A stretch of DNA of 64,000 bases from Rhodococcus sp. SMB37 (GCF_004345605.1 NZ_SLVY01000015.1:117467-181466), one strand, 5' to 3'. Shown: positions 8,321 to 18,096, numbered from the stretch's first letter. Numbers and translations: made by a program. Notes: generated by a model not told the origin, from the sequence alone.

Positions 8321-11043
8321 TGACCCGTGCATCCGCTTCGCCCTCGACCACCCCGGCCGCCGACGACCGTCCGACCCTTCTGCTCCTCGACGGACATTCG
8401 CTGGCATTCCGCGCGTTCTACGCGCTCCCGGCCGAGAACTTCAGAACTACCAGCGGACAGACCACCAATGCGGTCTACGGGTTCACCTCGATGCTGATCA
8501 ACCTTCTGCGCGACGAGAAGCCCACACATGTGGCAGCGGCGTTCGACGTGAGCCGCAAGACATTCCGCGCTGAAATGTATGCCCCCTACAAGGCGCAGCG
8601 CAGCGCAGCTCCGGACGAGTTCAAGGGACAGATCGATGTCACCAAAGAGGTGCTCGGCGCCATGGGCATCCCGGTCATGGCCGAGGAAGGGTACGAGGCC
8701 GACGACATCATCGCGACCCTCACTACCCAGGCCACGGCACTCGGCTACAAGGTGCTCGTCGTCACCGGCGACCGCGATGCACTGCAGTTGGTCACCGACG
8801 ACGTCACTGTGCTCTACCCGAAGCGGGGCGTCTCCGAGCTGACGCGTTTCACCCCTGAGGCCGTGGAGGAGAAGTACGGGCTCACCCCGGCGCAGTACCC
8901 GGACTTCGCCGCGCTCCGCGGCGACCCGAGCGACAATCTCCCGGGCATCCCGGGTGTCGGTGAGAAGACCGCCACCAAGTGGATCCGCGAATTCGGCAGC
9001 CTCACCGAACTGGTCGATCGGGTCGACGAAGTGCGCGGCAAGACCGGCGACGCGCTGCGCGAGAACCTGTCGAACGTGCTCATGAACCGCCAGCTCACCG
9101 AGATGGTGCGGGAAGTGCCGCTGCCGTACGCGCCGGAGGCGCTGGCGCTGGCCCCGTGGGACCGCGACAAGATCCACCGGCTTTTCGACGACCTCGAATT
9201 CAAGGTCCTGCGCGATCGACTCTTCGAGACCCTCGCGTCCGCGGAACCCGAAGCCGACGAAGGATTCGAGGTGCGCGGCGGCATCGTCGAACCGGGTGCG
9301 CTCACCGCCTGGCTCGCCGAGCACGCGGTGTCCGGGCAGCGGCACGGCCTGTCCGTCGCCGGCCCCGGCACTCCGTACGGCGGGGAGGCCACAGCTGTCG
9401 CGATCGCGGCTGCCGACGGCGAGGGCGCGTACGTCACGACGGTGTCGCTGACCCCCGAGGACGACACCGCGCTTGCCACGTGGCTCGCCGACCCCACCGT
9501 GGAAAAGACTCTGCACGAGGCGAAGTCGGCGATGCACGCGCTGGGCGGTCGCGGTTGGAACCTTGCCGGCGTCACCAGCGATACGGCACTGGCGGCCTAT
9601 CTCGTGCGCCCCGGACAGCGCAGCTTCAAACTCGACGACCTGTCGCTGCGCTACCTCAAGCGCGAACTGCGCGTCGAAGACACCGGCGCCCAGCAACTGT
9701 CGCTGCTCGACGACGAGGACGCCACCGACCAGAAGGCCGCCGAAGGTGAGATCCTGCGGGCACGCGCCGTCGTCGATCTCGCTGCGGCTCTCGACTCCGA
9801 ACTCGTCGACATCGAGTCGGTGCAACTGCTCACGGACATGGAGTTGCCACTGCTCGAGGTGCTGGCCGCACTCGAATCCACTGGCATCGCCGTCGATTCC
9901 GAGCACCTGCACGACCTGCAGGCGGGCTTCGCCGCCGACGTCGCTGCCGCAGCGAACGCCGCATACGAGGTGATCGGTAAGCAGATCAACCTCGGCTCAC
10001 CGAAGCAGCTGCAGGTGGTGCTGTTCGACGAACTCGAGATGCCGAAGACCAAGAAGACGAAGACCGGCTACACCACCGACGCCGATGCTCTGCAGAACCT
10101 GTTCGAGAAGACCGGGCACCCGTTCCTCGAACATCTGCTGGCACACCGCGAATCAACCAAGATGAAGACGACCGTCGACGGTCTCATCAAGTCGGTGGCC
10201 GACGACGGTCGCATTCACACCACGTTCAATCAGACGGTCGCGGCGACTGGACGATTGTCGTCCACCGAACCGAACTTGCAGAATATCCCGGTGCGCACCG
10301 ACGCCGGCCGTCAGATCCGCAATGGCTTCGTCGTCGGCACCGGATACGACCTGCTCCTGACCGCCGACTACAGCCAGATCGAGATGCGCATCATGGCGCA
10401 CCTGTCCGGCGACGAAGGTCTGATCGAGGCGTTCAACACGGGTGAGGACCTGCACAGTTTCGTCGGTGCCCGCGCATTCGGCGTACCGATCGAAGAGGTC
10501 ACCCCCGAGCTGCGTCGACGGGTCAAGGCGATGTCGTACGGTCTGGCGTACGGTCTGAGCGCCTACGGTCTCGCGCAGCAGCTGAAGATCTCCACGGACG
10601 AGGCCCGCGAGCAGATGGAGGCATACTTCACCCGCTTCGGTGGCGTGCGCGACTACCTGCACAACGTCGTCGAGGAGGCCCGCAAGGTCGGCTACACCTC
10701 CACGCTCTACGGGCGTCGGCGCTACCTGCCGGACCTGACGAGCGACAATCGGCAGCGTCGTGAGGTCGCCGAGCGTGCCGCGCTCAACGCGCCGATCCAG
10801 GGCACGGCGGCCGACATCATCAAGGTCGCGATGATCGACGTGCAGAAAGCGCTCGGCGATGCCGGACTGCGGTCGCGGATGCTGCTGCAAGTCCACGACG
10901 AACTGGTCCTCGAGGTCACCACCGACGAGCGTGAGCGTGTCGAGGAGCTCGTCCGCGACAAGATGGATTCGGTGATCGATCTGTCGGTGCCGCTGGAGGT
11001 GTCCGTCGGCTACGGCCGTAGCTGGGACGCCGCCGCCCACTGA
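8320..11043 (+). CDS. polA: DNA polymerase I
   Basis: 907 residues for repair synthesis and Okazaki fragment processing. Domain order: N-terminal 5'-3' exonuclease/FEN domain (about 15-300; LLLLDGHSLAFRAFYALP, EADDIIATL, GDRDALQLV), a degenerate 3'-5' exonuclease-like domain (about 310-490) without the DxE metal ligands, and a C-terminal family A polymerase. Motif A is DYSQIEMR (D683), the O-helix region reads RRRVKAMSYGLAYGLS, and motif C is QVHDELV (D860, E861). Loss of proofreading residues is usual in actinobacterial PolA. The GTG at 8320 is preferred because the mature protein should begin shortly before PTLLLLDG and a -10 lies just upstream; the frame stays open to 8281. Confidence 0.97.
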   Translation: MTRASASPSTTPAADDRPTLLLLDGHSLAFRAFYALPAENFRTTSGQTTNAVYGFTSMLINLLRDEKPTHVAAAFDVSRKTFRAEMYAPYKAQRSAAPDEFKGQIDVTKEVLGAMGIPVMAEEGYEADDIIATLTTQATALGYKVLVVTGDRDALQLVTDDVTVLYPKRGVSELTRFTPEAVEEKYGLTPAQYPDFAALRGDPSDNLPGIPGVGEKTATKWIREFGSLTELVDRVDEVRGKTGDALRENLSNVLMNRQLTEMVREVPLPYAPEALALAPWDRDKIHRLFDDLEFKVLRDRLFETLASAEPEADEGFEVRGGIVEPGALTAWLAEHAVSGQRHGLSVAGPGTPYGGEATAVAIAAADGEGAYVTTVSLTPEDDTALATWLADPTVEKTLHEAKSAMHALGGRGWNLAGVTSDTALAAYLVRPGQRSFKLDDLSLRYLKRELRVEDTGAQQLSLLDDEDATDQKAAEGEILRARAVVDLAAALDSELVDIESVQLLTDMELPLLEVLAALESTGIAVDSEHLHDLQAGFAADVAAAANAAYEVIGKQINLGSPKQLQVVLFDELEMPKTKKTKTGYTTDADALQNLFEKTGHPFLEHLLAHRESTKMKTTVDGLIKSVADDGRIHTTFNQTVAATGRLSSTEPNLQNIPVRTDAGRQIRNGFVVGTGYDLLLTADYSQIEMRIMAHLSGDEGLIEAFNTGEDLHSFVGARAFGVPIEEVTPELRRRVKAMSYGLAYGLSAYGLAQQLKISTDEAREQMEAYFTRFGGVRDYLHNVVEEARKVGYTSTLYGRRRYLPDLTSDNRQRREVAERAALNAPIQGTAADIIKVAMIDVQKALGDAGLRSRMLLQVHDELVLEVTTDERERVEELVRDKMDSVIDLSVPLEVSVGYGRSWDAAAH

Positions 11044-11050
11044 CAGCCGA

Positions 11051-11085
11051 CGCGGCTCGATCCCCGGAAAAGGAATCGAGCCGCG
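11051..11085. terminator. Hairpin between convergent polA and thioredoxin genes
   Basis: Perfect 11-bp stem CGCGGCTCGAT (11051-11061) with ATCGAGCCGCG (11075-11085) and a 13-base loop, lying between converging stop codons. There is no U-tract, as is common for actinobacterial bidirectional terminators. Confidence 0.75.
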
Positions 11086-11100
11086 CTGTGGTCGGTCGGG

Positions 11101-11472
11101 TCAGCCCTGGGCGTTCGACGCTTCGTCGATCTGCTTGCGCACGTCGTCCATGTCGAGAGCCTTGACCTGCGAGACGAGGTCTTCGAGCGCGGCCGGCGGC
11201 AGCGCGCCTGCCTGGTTGTAGACCAGGATGCCTTCGCGGAAGGCCATGATCGTCGGGATCGAGCGAATGTTGGCGGCTGCCGCGATCGACTGCTCGGCCT
11301 CGGTGTCGACCTTCGCATGCACGACGTCGGGATGCTGCTCGGATGACGATTCGAAGGTGGGTGCGAACTGCTTGCAGGGGCCGCACCAATCGGCCCAGAA
11401 GTCGACGAGCACGATGTCGTTGTTGGTGACGACCTCGTCGAAGGTCTGCTGGGTGAGAGCTTGGGTTGCCAC
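11101..11472 (-). CDS. Thioredoxin
   Basis: 123-residue cytosolic thiol-disulfide oxidoreductase. Single thioredoxin fold with active site WCGPC (C30, C33) after VLVDFWAD and the cis-proline loop SIPTIMAF. GTG at 11472 is preceded by AAAGGA five bases upstream; the frame stays open upstream but with unlike sequence. The C-terminus extends about 15 residues past the fold with an acidic helix (DMDDVRKQIDEASNAQG). It is convergent with polA and no reductase gene is nearby, so it probably uses a thioredoxin reductase encoded elsewhere. Confidence 0.93.
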   Translation of the reverse strand: MATQALTQQTFDEVVTNNDIVLVDFWADWCGPCKQFAPTFESSSEQHPDVVHAKVDTEAEQSIAAAANIRSIPTIMAFREGILVYNQAGALPPAALEDLVSQVKALDMDDVRKQIDEASNAQG

Positions 11473-11583
11473 GGTGGTCCTTTCGGTTCGGTCGTGTCGA
11501 CGGGTGCAACAGCGAGCCGCCCCCATTTCTTCCGCCACGCTACGCGAGACAGGCCGTACAGGGGCCGCTGTTCCGCGGTCTCG

Positions 11584-12597
11584 TCACTCGACCAGGGTCG
11601 GCTCCGCGGAGCGGAAGGTCCGGCGGTACGCCTGGGGCGTGGTACGCCGCAGGCGCAGGAAATGCTGCCTGAGCACCGGCGCGGTCCCGAATCCGACACG
11701 GTCCGCGACCACGTCGATGGGTAGATCGGTGTTCTCGAGCAGGTGCTGCGCCGCGAGCACCCGTTGGTCGCGGATCCACCGCGCCGGTGTCGTGCCGGTT
11801 TCCTCCGCGAACCGTCGTGCGAAGGTCCGCGACGACATGTGTGCCTGCTCCGCGAGGACGGTCACCGACAGGTCGCGGTGCAGATTCTCGGTGATCCAGT
11901 CGAGCAGCGGGGCGATCGAATCGTCGGTGCACTCGGGAAGCGGTGTGGCCACGTACTGCGCCTGCCCGCCGTCGCGGTGTGGTGGAACGACCATGCCCCG
12001 CGCGATCGTGTTGGCGACCTGCGCACCCTGTGCGGTCCGCACGATATGCAGGCACAGATCGACGCTCGCGGCGGTGCCCGCGCTCGTCAACACCGGATGG
12101 TCGTCGACATAGAGCACATCGCGATCGACCCGGGCCGACGGGTACATCGCGGCGAGACGGCCTGCGTATCGCCAATGAGTGGTGCAGCGTCGGGCGTCGA
12201 GAATGCCGGCCGCGGCGAGGACGAATGCGCCCGTGCACAGGCTCGCGACCGGAACGCCACGGTCGACTGCGGCCCGCAGTTTCTCGAACAGCGGCTCGAG
12301 GACGCCGAGATCGGTGTTGCCGCTGCGTACGAATTCTGGATCGGTCAGTGAGCCTGCTCCGGTGCCGCCGGGCGGAACGATGATCAGGTCGGCATCGTCG
12401 AGGCGGTCGAGGTCGTACGGCACATCTATGGAGTAGCCGTACCTCGTGGCGATGGGCTCGGGACTGCCTGCGACGAGCGTGAAGTCATAGGCAGGCAGGC
12501 CATCGGCCGCGAGGTCGCTGCCGAAGACCTCGCAGGCGACGCCGAGTTCGAACACTTCGATGCGCGGGAGGAGGGGGACAACCACGTTGCGGAGCAT
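11584..12597 (-). CDS. GlxA-type AraC family transcriptional regulator (DJ-1/PfpI + HTH)
   Basis: 337 residues. The N-terminal DJ-1/PfpI-like domain (about 1-185; VPLLPRIEVFELGVACEVFG, LIIVPPGG, SLCTGAFVLAAAGILDARRC with the nucleophile-elbow Cys) is presumed to sense a ligand. The C-terminal AraC/XylS double helix-turn-helix (about 225-330; LSVTVLAEQAHMSSRTFARRF, DVVADRVGFG) binds DNA. This architecture is typical of GlxA-family regulators of amine or amino-acid catabolism. No obvious target gene adjoins it, since both flanking genes run on the same strand with unrelated roles. The ligand is unknown. Confidence 0.9.
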   Translation of the reverse strand: MLRNVVVPLLPRIEVFELGVACEVFGSDLAADGLPAYDFTLVAGSPEPIATRYGYSIDVPYDLDRLDDADLIIVPPGGTGAGSLTDPEFVRSGNTDLGVLEPLFEKLRAAVDRGVPVASLCTGAFVLAAAGILDARRCTTHWRYAGRLAAMYPSARVDRDVLYVDDHPVLTSAGTAASVDLCLHIVRTAQGAQVANTIARGMVVPPHRDGGQAQYVATPLPECTDDSIAPLLDWITENLHRDLSVTVLAEQAHMSSRTFARRFAEETGTTPARWIRDQRVLAAQHLLENTDLPIDVVADRVGFGTAPVLRQHFLRLRRTTPQAYRRTFRSAEPTLVE

Positions 12598-12672
12598 GCA
12601 ACTCAGTCTCCTCGCCGAGTGGCAGAAGATCGAGAATCTACGGTGATTCTGCCACCGAGACTGTTCGTGGTG

Positions 12673-13191
12673 TCAGATGAGCAGCCATTCCTGTTTCGCG
12701 GTGCCGTCCCACCGCCGAATGTGATGCGCGGTACCTGCCGGGTCACCGGGCGTGTGGTGAGCGGCGATCGTCGCGGCGCCGATCCGGTCGGCGGGGACCC
12801 GCCGCGCCAGAGTCACGTGCGGAGTCCATTCACCCGGGCGGAGGTGCGCCGGAATCCCGGGACACTGCGAGAACGCGGCGAAAATCCGGGCCTGCAGTTC
12901 CAGTAGCGGCGCAGAGGGTACGACGAGTCGCGCCACCGTCGCGTGGCGCCCCCCGAAGAGGACCACACCACCGAGGCGCATCGGTATCTCGACGGTCGAG
13001 ATAGCTTCACGCGCAGCTTCCTCCACGTCCGGTGGGATCGATTCCGCCACGAACAGCGTGATGTGTGGCCGATTCGATTCGGTCCGGATCCGGGTCTGAC
13101 TGTCGATACCGGCTGCGCGCAGGCTCTCCCACTGCTCGCGGATGTGACCGTCGAGCCGATCATCGAGTAGTAATTCCACCGACTGCACCAT
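12673..13191 (-). CDS. 2'-5' RNA ligase family (2H phosphoesterase) protein
   Basis: 172 residues with the paired 2H motifs HITLF and HVTLA, about 80 residues apart, which define the 2H phosphoesterase/LigT fold acting on 2',3'-cyclic or 2'-5' phosphodiester bonds. ATG 13191 is preferred over an upstream TTG at 13200 because MVQSVELLL begins the first strand. Its start codon (13189-13191) overlaps a possible ATG of the divergent dehydrogenase gene at 13190-13192. The C-terminus keeps a conserved-looking RRWDGTAKQEWLL. The physiological substrate is not known. Confidence 0.85.
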   Translation of the reverse strand: MVQSVELLLDDRLDGHIREQWESLRAAGIDSQTRIRTESNRPHITLFVAESIPPDVEEAAREAISTVEIPMRLGGVVLFGGRHATVARLVVPSAPLLELQARIFAAFSQCPGIPAHLRPGEWTPHVTLARRVPADRIGAATIAAHHTPGDPAGTAHHIRRWDGTAKQEWLLI

Positions 13192-13210
13192 GATGCGCAA
13201 TGATGGCGCG

Positions 13211-14323
13211 GTGACCCACGAGACTGCAACGGCGACCCATGAGACTGAACTCTCGCAGCCTCAGCGCATCGGCCTGATCGAAGGTGACGGCATCGGTCAC
13301 GAGATCGTTCCCGCAACACGCCGCGTCGTCGACGCGGCGATCGCGGCGACAGGTGGGCCGGGACTCGAATGGGTGCCTCTGCCGCTCGGCGCCGACGCCA
13401 TCGGCACCTACGGCACTCCTGTGCCGGAGTCGACGCTCGATGCACTCGCGGGCCTCGACGGCTGGATTCTCGGGCCACACGACAGCGCGTCGTACCCGGA
13501 GCCGTTTCGTGCGGCGCTGACACCGGGCGGACAGATCCGCAAACATTTCGACCTGTACGCGAACATCCGTCCCGCACGGGCACTGCCGGGCACCCGCGCG
13601 ATGGCTCCCGACATGGATCTGGTCGTCGTCCGTGAGAACACCGAAGGATTTTACGCCGACCGCAACATGGCGGTCGGTAGCGGTGAATTCATGCCGACTC
13701 CCGACGTTGCCCTCGCTGTCGGGGTCATCACCCGTGCCGCGTGCGAACGCATCGCACATACCGCCTTCGATCTCGCCTCACGTCGCCGCAAGCGCGTCAC
13801 CATCGTGCACAAGGCGAATGTGCTGTCGAAGACGACCGGTTTGTTCAGGGACGTATGCCGCGAGATCGGAACCTTGTATCCGAGCGTGGACGTCGACGAC
13901 GAGCACGTCGACGCGATGGCCGCCCTGCTCGTGCGTCGCGGCGGTGATTTCGACGTCATCGTGACCGAGAATCTGTTCGGAGACATCCTGTCGGATCTCG
14001 CCGGCGAGCTCTCCGGCTCGCTCGGAAGTGCGCCATCGATCAATGCGTCCGCGAGGAAGACGATGGCGCAGGCGGTCCACGGCGCCGCACCCGACATCGC
14101 CGGACTCGGCCGTGCCAACCCGACCGCCCTCCTTCTGTCCTCGGCGATGCTCCTCGACCGCCTCTCCGTCAAAGGGGACCCGTTCCTCGGCGGTGCGGCG
14201 CGAGCCCTCGAGCGGGCAGTGGCCGAGACGATCGGGGACGGTATCGCCACCGCAGATCTCGGTGGGAGCGCATCAACTAGCGAGTTCACCGCTGCGGTGG
14301 TCGACCGGATCACCGCCGCGTGA
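13211..14323 (+). CDS. Isocitrate/isopropylmalate dehydrogenase family protein
   Basis: About 370 residues of the NAD(P)-dependent beta-decarboxylating dehydrogenase family. Visible motifs: IGLIEGDGIGHEIVP at the N-terminus; VVRENTEGFYADRN (substrate loop, of tartrate/homoisocitrate type rather than the leuB RELTGG type); VTIVHKANVLSKTTGLF; VTENLFGDILSDLAGELSGSLG with metal-binding aspartates. GTG 13211 is chosen because ATGs at 13190/13193 would overlap the divergent gene's start codon; those remain possible. The next genes encode an amino-acid-type ABC importer, so a role in catabolism of an imported acid is conceivable but unproven. Substrate not resolvable from sequence. Confidence 0.85.
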   Translation: MTHETATATHETELSQPQRIGLIEGDGIGHEIVPATRRVVDAAIAATGGPGLEWVPLPLGADAIGTYGTPVPESTLDALAGLDGWILGPHDSASYPEPFRAALTPGGQIRKHFDLYANIRPARALPGTRAMAPDMDLVVVRENTEGFYADRNMAVGSGEFMPTPDVALAVGVITRAACERIAHTAFDLASRRRKRVTIVHKANVLSKTTGLFRDVCREIGTLYPSVDVDDEHVDAMAALLVRRGGDFDVIVTENLFGDILSDLAGELSGSLGSAPSINASARKTMAQAVHGAAPDIAGLGRANPTALLLSSAMLLDRLSVKGDPFLGGAARALERAVAETIGDGIATADLGGSASTSEFTAAVVDRITAA

Positions 14324-14411
14324 CCATACAGCTGTGGCGAGAGCGTCTTCACCCGGTTTGGTCCAGAGCAGCGGACCGCACAGATCTGCAGACAGACAGG
14401 CACCTCCGGTC

Positions 14412-14424
14412 TAAGGTTCGACTG
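14412..14424 (+). promoter_or_regulatory. Probable leaderless promoter of the ABC transporter operon (-10 TAAGGT)
   Basis: TAAGGT at 14412-14417 precedes the GTG at 14424 by six bases, and no Shine-Dalgarno sequence is present. This matches the TANNNT-plus-6/7 arrangement of actinobacterial leaderless mRNAs. Confidence 0.5.
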
Positions 14425-15338
14425 TGGATGGACCAGCTCACTCCCGTCCGCTGCGGCCTCGGCTCGTGGGTGCTGTAGCCGCAGTGCTGCTCATCCTCGC
14501 GATGGTGACAGGCTGCGTGGTCAACACCGAATCCACCGTGCCCCCTGGCGACCGGGTACGCGCGGAGCGCGTCGATGCACTCGCTGCTCAACTCCCGCCG
14601 GCAGCGACGTCGGCAGGCCTGCTGAAGGTCGGCACGAATGTGCCCTACGCCCCCAACGAATTCAAGGACGACGACGGCACGATCGTCGGATTCGCTGTCG
14701 AACTCGTGCAGGCGCTCGGCGACGTGCTCGGCATCGACGCGGTGTTCTACGAGGCCGACTTCGACCGGATCATCCCCGCCGTCCAGTCCGGCACTTTCGA
14801 TCTCGGTTCGTCCTCGTTCACCGACACGCTGGAGCGCGAACAGTCCGTCGACTTCGTCACCTACTTCAGCGCGGGAATACAGTGGGCGCAGCGCGTCGGC
14901 GAATCGGTCGACCCCGACAACGCATGCGGACTGCGAGTGGCGGTACAGACCACGACCATCGAGGACATCGACGAGGTTCCGGCAAAGAGTCAGACCTGCG
15001 TGGATGCGGGACTTCCCCCGATCGAGAAGATCAAGTACGACAGCCAGGACGAAGCAGCCAACGCGCTGATCCTCGGCCGGGTCGACGCGCTGTCCGCCGA
15101 TTCTCCGGTCACCGCTTACGTGATCGAACGCAGCGAAGGTCGTCTCGAATCCGCCGGCCCGCTGTTCGACGCCGCACCGTACGGTTTCGTCGTCGGCAAG
15201 GGCGCTCCTATCGGTCCGGTCCTGCAGCAGGCGATGCAGTACCTGATCGACTCGGGGACATACCAGCAGATCGCCGACCGCTGGGGTGTGACAGAGGGAA
15301 CGATCACCGAGTCGCAGATCAACGCGGCGACGAGCTGA
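14424..15338 (+). CDS. Polar amino acid ABC transporter substrate-binding lipoprotein
   Basis: 304-residue extracellular solute receptor. It has an Arg-rich N-terminus, hydrophobic stretch LVGAVAAVLLILAM and lipobox VTGC (C31), so it should be lipid-anchored. The mature part is a bacterial extracellular solute-binding family 3 fold (LLKVGTNVPYAPNEF, GFAVELVQALGDVLGI, FDLGSSSFTDTLERE, TYQQIADRWGV), the class that binds polar amino acids and opines. It is the first gene of a three-gene operon with permease and ATPase. The exact ligand cannot be told. Confidence 0.93.
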   Translation: MDGPAHSRPLRPRLVGAVAAVLLILAMVTGCVVNTESTVPPGDRVRAERVDALAAQLPPAATSAGLLKVGTNVPYAPNEFKDDDGTIVGFAVELVQALGDVLGIDAVFYEADFDRIIPAVQSGTFDLGSSSFTDTLEREQSVDFVTYFSAGIQWAQRVGESVDPDNACGLRVAVQTTTIEDIDEVPAKSQTCVDAGLPPIEKIKYDSQDEAANALILGRVDALSADSPVTAYVIERSEGRLESAGPLFDAAPYGFVVGKGAPIGPVLQQAMQYLIDSGTYQQIADRWGVTEGTITESQINAATS

Positions 15339-15350
15339 GGAAGGGCCCCG

Positions 15351-16328
15351 ATGAGCGAGAACACGCATTCCGGCGCAGCCGAGACCGAACCGGAACCGAT
15401 TCAAGCCGTGCCGCTGCGTCGTCCCGGCCGGTGGATCGCGGGGGCCATCGTGGTGATCGCGTTGGTGCTGATCGTGTGGGGCGCAGCCACCAATGAGGCC
15501 TACCGCTGGGACATCTACGGCCAGTACCTGTTCGATCGGCGCATCAGTGAGGCGGCATGGAACACGGTGCAGTTGACCGTGCTCGCCATGCTCATCGCTG
15601 TAGTGCTCGGAGTGGTCCTCGCGGTGATGCGCCTGTCGCCGAATCCGGTGCTCAAATCCGTGGCGTGGGTGTACCTGTGGGTCTTCCGCGGCACCCCCGT
15701 GTACGTCCAGCTCGTGCTGTGGGGACTGTTCCCGTCGATCTACAAGCAGCTCGACATCGGAATCCCGTTCGTGCACCAGTTCTTCCACATCGATCTGCAG
15801 TCGCTCAATGCGGCGTTCCTGTTCGCAGTGATCGGACTGGCCCTCAACGAGGCCGCGTACATGGCCGAGATCGTCCGCGCCGGAATCGGATCGGTGCCCG
15901 ATGGTCAGATCGAAGCCTCCACCGCGCTGGGAATGTCGTGGGCGCAGACGATCCGGCGGACGGTGCTCCCGCAAGCCATGCGCGTGATCATCCCGCCGAC
16001 CGGCAACGAACTCATCAGCATGCTCAAGACGACCTCGCTGGTTGCGGCCGTGCCGTACACCGCTGAGCTGTACGCCCGTGCACGCGATATCGCCGGCTCG
16101 AACTTCCAGCCGATCCCGCTGTTCCTCGTCGCCGCGACCTGGTACCTGGCGATCACGAGCATTTTGATGGTGGGCCAGTACTTCGTCGAGAAGCACTATT
16201 CGAAGGGCATGACCAGACACTTGACGGCACGCCAGTTGCAAGCACTCGCCGATGCCGAAGGCAAGGCCGTCGTCATCCAACCGACACCGCCGACAGACCC
16301 CACCATCCCCGGAGGTGAGCGCAAATGA
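15351..16328 (+). CDS. Polar amino acid ABC transporter permease
   Basis: 325-residue inner membrane permease of the HisM/GlnP type. One helix near residue 30 precedes the transmembrane core; the cytoplasmic EAA coupling loop is present ([18 protein letters not shown], then [10 protein letters not shown]). Such permeases act as homodimers with the ATPase encoded next. It lies 12 bases after the binding-protein gene, and its last bases overlap the ATPase start (ATGA). Confidence 0.95.
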   Translation: MSENTHSGAAETEPEPIQAVPLRRPGRWIAGAIVVIALVLIVWGAATNEAYRWDIYGQYLFDRRISEAAWNTVQLTVLAMLIAVVLGVVLAVMRLSPNPVLKSVAWVYLWVFRGTPVYVQLVLWGLFPSIYKQLDIGIPFVHQFFHIDLQSLNAAFLFAVIGLALNEAAYMAEIVRAGIGSVPDGQIEASTALGMSWAQTIRRTVLPQAMRVIIPPTGNELISMLKTTSLVAAVPYTAELYARARDIAGSNFQPIPLFLVAATWYLAITSILMVGQYFVEKHYSKGMTRHLTARQLQALADAEGKAVVIQPTPPTDPTIPGGERK

Positions 16329-17122
16329 CCGCACCAGGCCAACCGACCGAGCCGGACGACGCGCCCATGGTGCGGGCCGACCGGGTATGCAAGAACTACG
16401 GCGCCGTCAAAGTGCTCAAGGGCATCTCACTCGAGGTACAGCGCGGGCACGTCGCGTGCCTGATCGGCCCGTCCGGCTCCGGCAAATCGACGTTTCTGCG
16501 GTGTATCAACCATCTCGAACGCGTCGACGCGGGACGTCTCTACGTCGACGGGACACTCGTCGGCTACGCCGAACGCGGCGGCAAACTCCACGAACTGCAT
16601 CCGCGCACGGCAGCGAAACAACGCCGCGAGATCGGGATGGTCTTCCAGCACTTCAACCTGTTCCCACATCGGACCGTGGTCGCCAATGTCATCGAAGCGC
16701 CGATCCTGGTGAAGAAGATGCGTCGCAGCGAGGCCACCGAGATGGCCCGCGACCTCTTGGCGAAGGTGGGGTTGGGCAACAAGGCCGATGCGTATCCGGC
16801 CCAGCTGTCGGGCGGGCAGCAGCAGCGCGTGGCCATCGCACGGGCGCTGGCGATGGAACCGAAACTCATGTTGTTCGACGAGCCCACCTCGGCGTTGGAC
16901 CCCGAACTCGTGGGGGAGGTGCTCTCCGTGATGCGCGACCTCGCCGACGGCGGAATGACCATGGTGGTCGTCACCCACGAGATGGGGTTCGCGCGGGAGG
17001 TCGCCGATCAGCTGGTGTTCATGGACGGCGGAGTCGTCGTCGAGGCGGGGTCGCCCCGGGATGTGCTCAGCAATCCGCAGCAGGAGCGGACCCGCGAATT
17101 TCTCGCCCGTGTGCTGGGCTGA
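16325..17122 (+). CDS. Polar amino acid ABC transporter ATP-binding protein
   Basis: 265-residue ATPase of the GlnQ/HisP type. Walker [11 protein letters not shown]-loop [10 protein letters not shown], signature LSGGQQQR, Walker [13 protein letters not shown] and the switch His in VVVTHEMG are all present. It powers the preceding permease and receptor. A slightly longer loop after Walker A ([19 protein letters not shown]) is typical for the family. A bidirectional hairpin follows the stop. Confidence 0.96.
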   Translation: MTAPGQPTEPDDAPMVRADRVCKNYGAVKVLKGISLEVQRGHVACLIGPSGSGKSTFLRCINHLERVDAGRLYVDGTLVGYAERGGKLHELHPRTAAKQRREIGMVFQHFNLFPHRTVVANVIEAPILVKKMRRSEATEMARDLLAKVGLGNKADAYPAQLSGGQQQRVAIARALAMEPKLMLFDEPTSALDPELVGEVLSVMRDLADGGMTMVVVTHEMGFAREVADQLVFMDGGVVVEAGSPRDVLSNPQQERTREFLARVLG

Positions 17123-17130
17123 CGACGAAT

Positions 17131-17171
17131 AGTGTGGATCAGAGCCCGGAATCCGGGTTCGAATCCACACT
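17131..17171. terminator. Bidirectional hairpin between ABC operon and methyltransferase gene
   Basis: Outer 9-bp stem AGTGTGGAT (17131-17139) with ATCCACACT (17163-17171), plus an inner CCCGG/CCGGG stem (17145-17149, 17153-17157). It separates converging genes; the right half encodes the last residues of the methyltransferase. Confidence 0.7.
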
Positions 17172-18035
17172 GTTCGCGATGCGGGCGCAGAAAATCGCGG
17201 TGCCAGGGAAGATCTCACCTCGCAGTGGGCTCCACTGACCCCACTCCCGGTCGAGATGCTCGGGCCAGTCGGGTTCGACGATGTCGTAGACCTCGAAGCC
17301 CGCCGCGACGAGTTCCCGTACCCGGTCGCCGATGGTGCGGTGATGCTCGACGTAGGTGGCCACTCCGTCGTCGTCGACCTCGACATACGGGGTGCGGTCG
17401 AAATAGGGGAACATCGCGACCAGTCCGCGCTCGCCCGGATCGTCGGGGAATATCCACCGCATCGGGTGGTTGACCGAGAACACCCACCGTCCACCGGGAC
17501 GCAGCACCCGTCCGACCTCACGCATCACCTGCGCCGAATCGGCGACGAACGGGACGGCACCGAATGCCGAGCACGCGATATCGAAACTGTTGTCGGCGAA
17601 CGGCAGATTCTCCGCGCCGGCCTGCACCAGAGGCACGCGCGGTCCACCCCGGTCCATCGCGTCGACGCCCCGCGAGAGCATGCCCATCGACAGATCGAGC
17701 CCGACGGCGCGGGCACCCTCTCCTGCGAGCCAGCGTGCGCACGGCGCAGACCCGCAACCCAGTTCGAGGATGTCCTTACCGCGGACGTCACCGAGGAGAT
17801 GGACGTCGCCTTCGTGCAGGCCTTCCGGACACCAGACGAACTCGCCCGCGACCGAATCCACTCCGAGGAATTCACCGTGGGTGCGGTGGTAGTCGCCGGC
17901 GTCGGCGTCCCACCACGTGCGGCTTGCGTGTTCACTGTCGCGACTGCCCACGCCTGCTCGACCGGCCTTCGACGTGCCGAGCAGGGCATTGGCGGTGGCG
18001 TGACGAGGATCGGGCGGCAGCGGCGCGTCGGACAT
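17139..18035 (-). CDS. Class I SAM-dependent methyltransferase
   Basis: 298 residues. Motif I (DILELGCGSAPCARWL) binds S-adenosylmethionine, with an acidic loop (AVGLDLS) and a post-I block (NLPFADNSFDIACSAFGAVPF) typical of Methyltransf_11 enzymes. An N-terminal WWDADAGDYHRTHGEFLG segment precedes the fold. The target (small molecule or lipid) cannot be read from the sequence. The last codons lie within the terminator hairpin, so the extreme C-terminus is constrained by RNA structure. The neighbouring ABC operon is convergent and not obviously linked. Confidence 0.88.
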   Translation of the reverse strand: MSDAPLPPDPRHATANALLGTSKAGRAGVGSRDSEHASRTWWDADAGDYHRTHGEFLGVDSVAGEFVWCPEGLHEGDVHLLGDVRGKDILELGCGSAPCARWLAGEGARAVGLDLSMGMLSRGVDAMDRGGPRVPLVQAGAENLPFADNSFDIACSAFGAVPFVADSAQVMREVGRVLRPGGRWVFSVNHPMRWIFPDDPGERGLVAMFPYFDRTPYVEVDDDGVATYVEHHRTIGDRVRELVAAGFEVYDIVEPDWPEHLDREWGQWSPLRGEIFPGTAIFCARIANSVDSNPDSGL

Positions 18036-18096
18036 GGAAACAGCGTAGGACGTGCGGTACAGGCGGTTCTCGGCCGGGACACGTCGGCGGAAGGCG

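Noticed and set aside
8248..9912. 554-codon minus-strand frame over polA
   Set aside because: Antisense shadow of polA with no recognisable motif.
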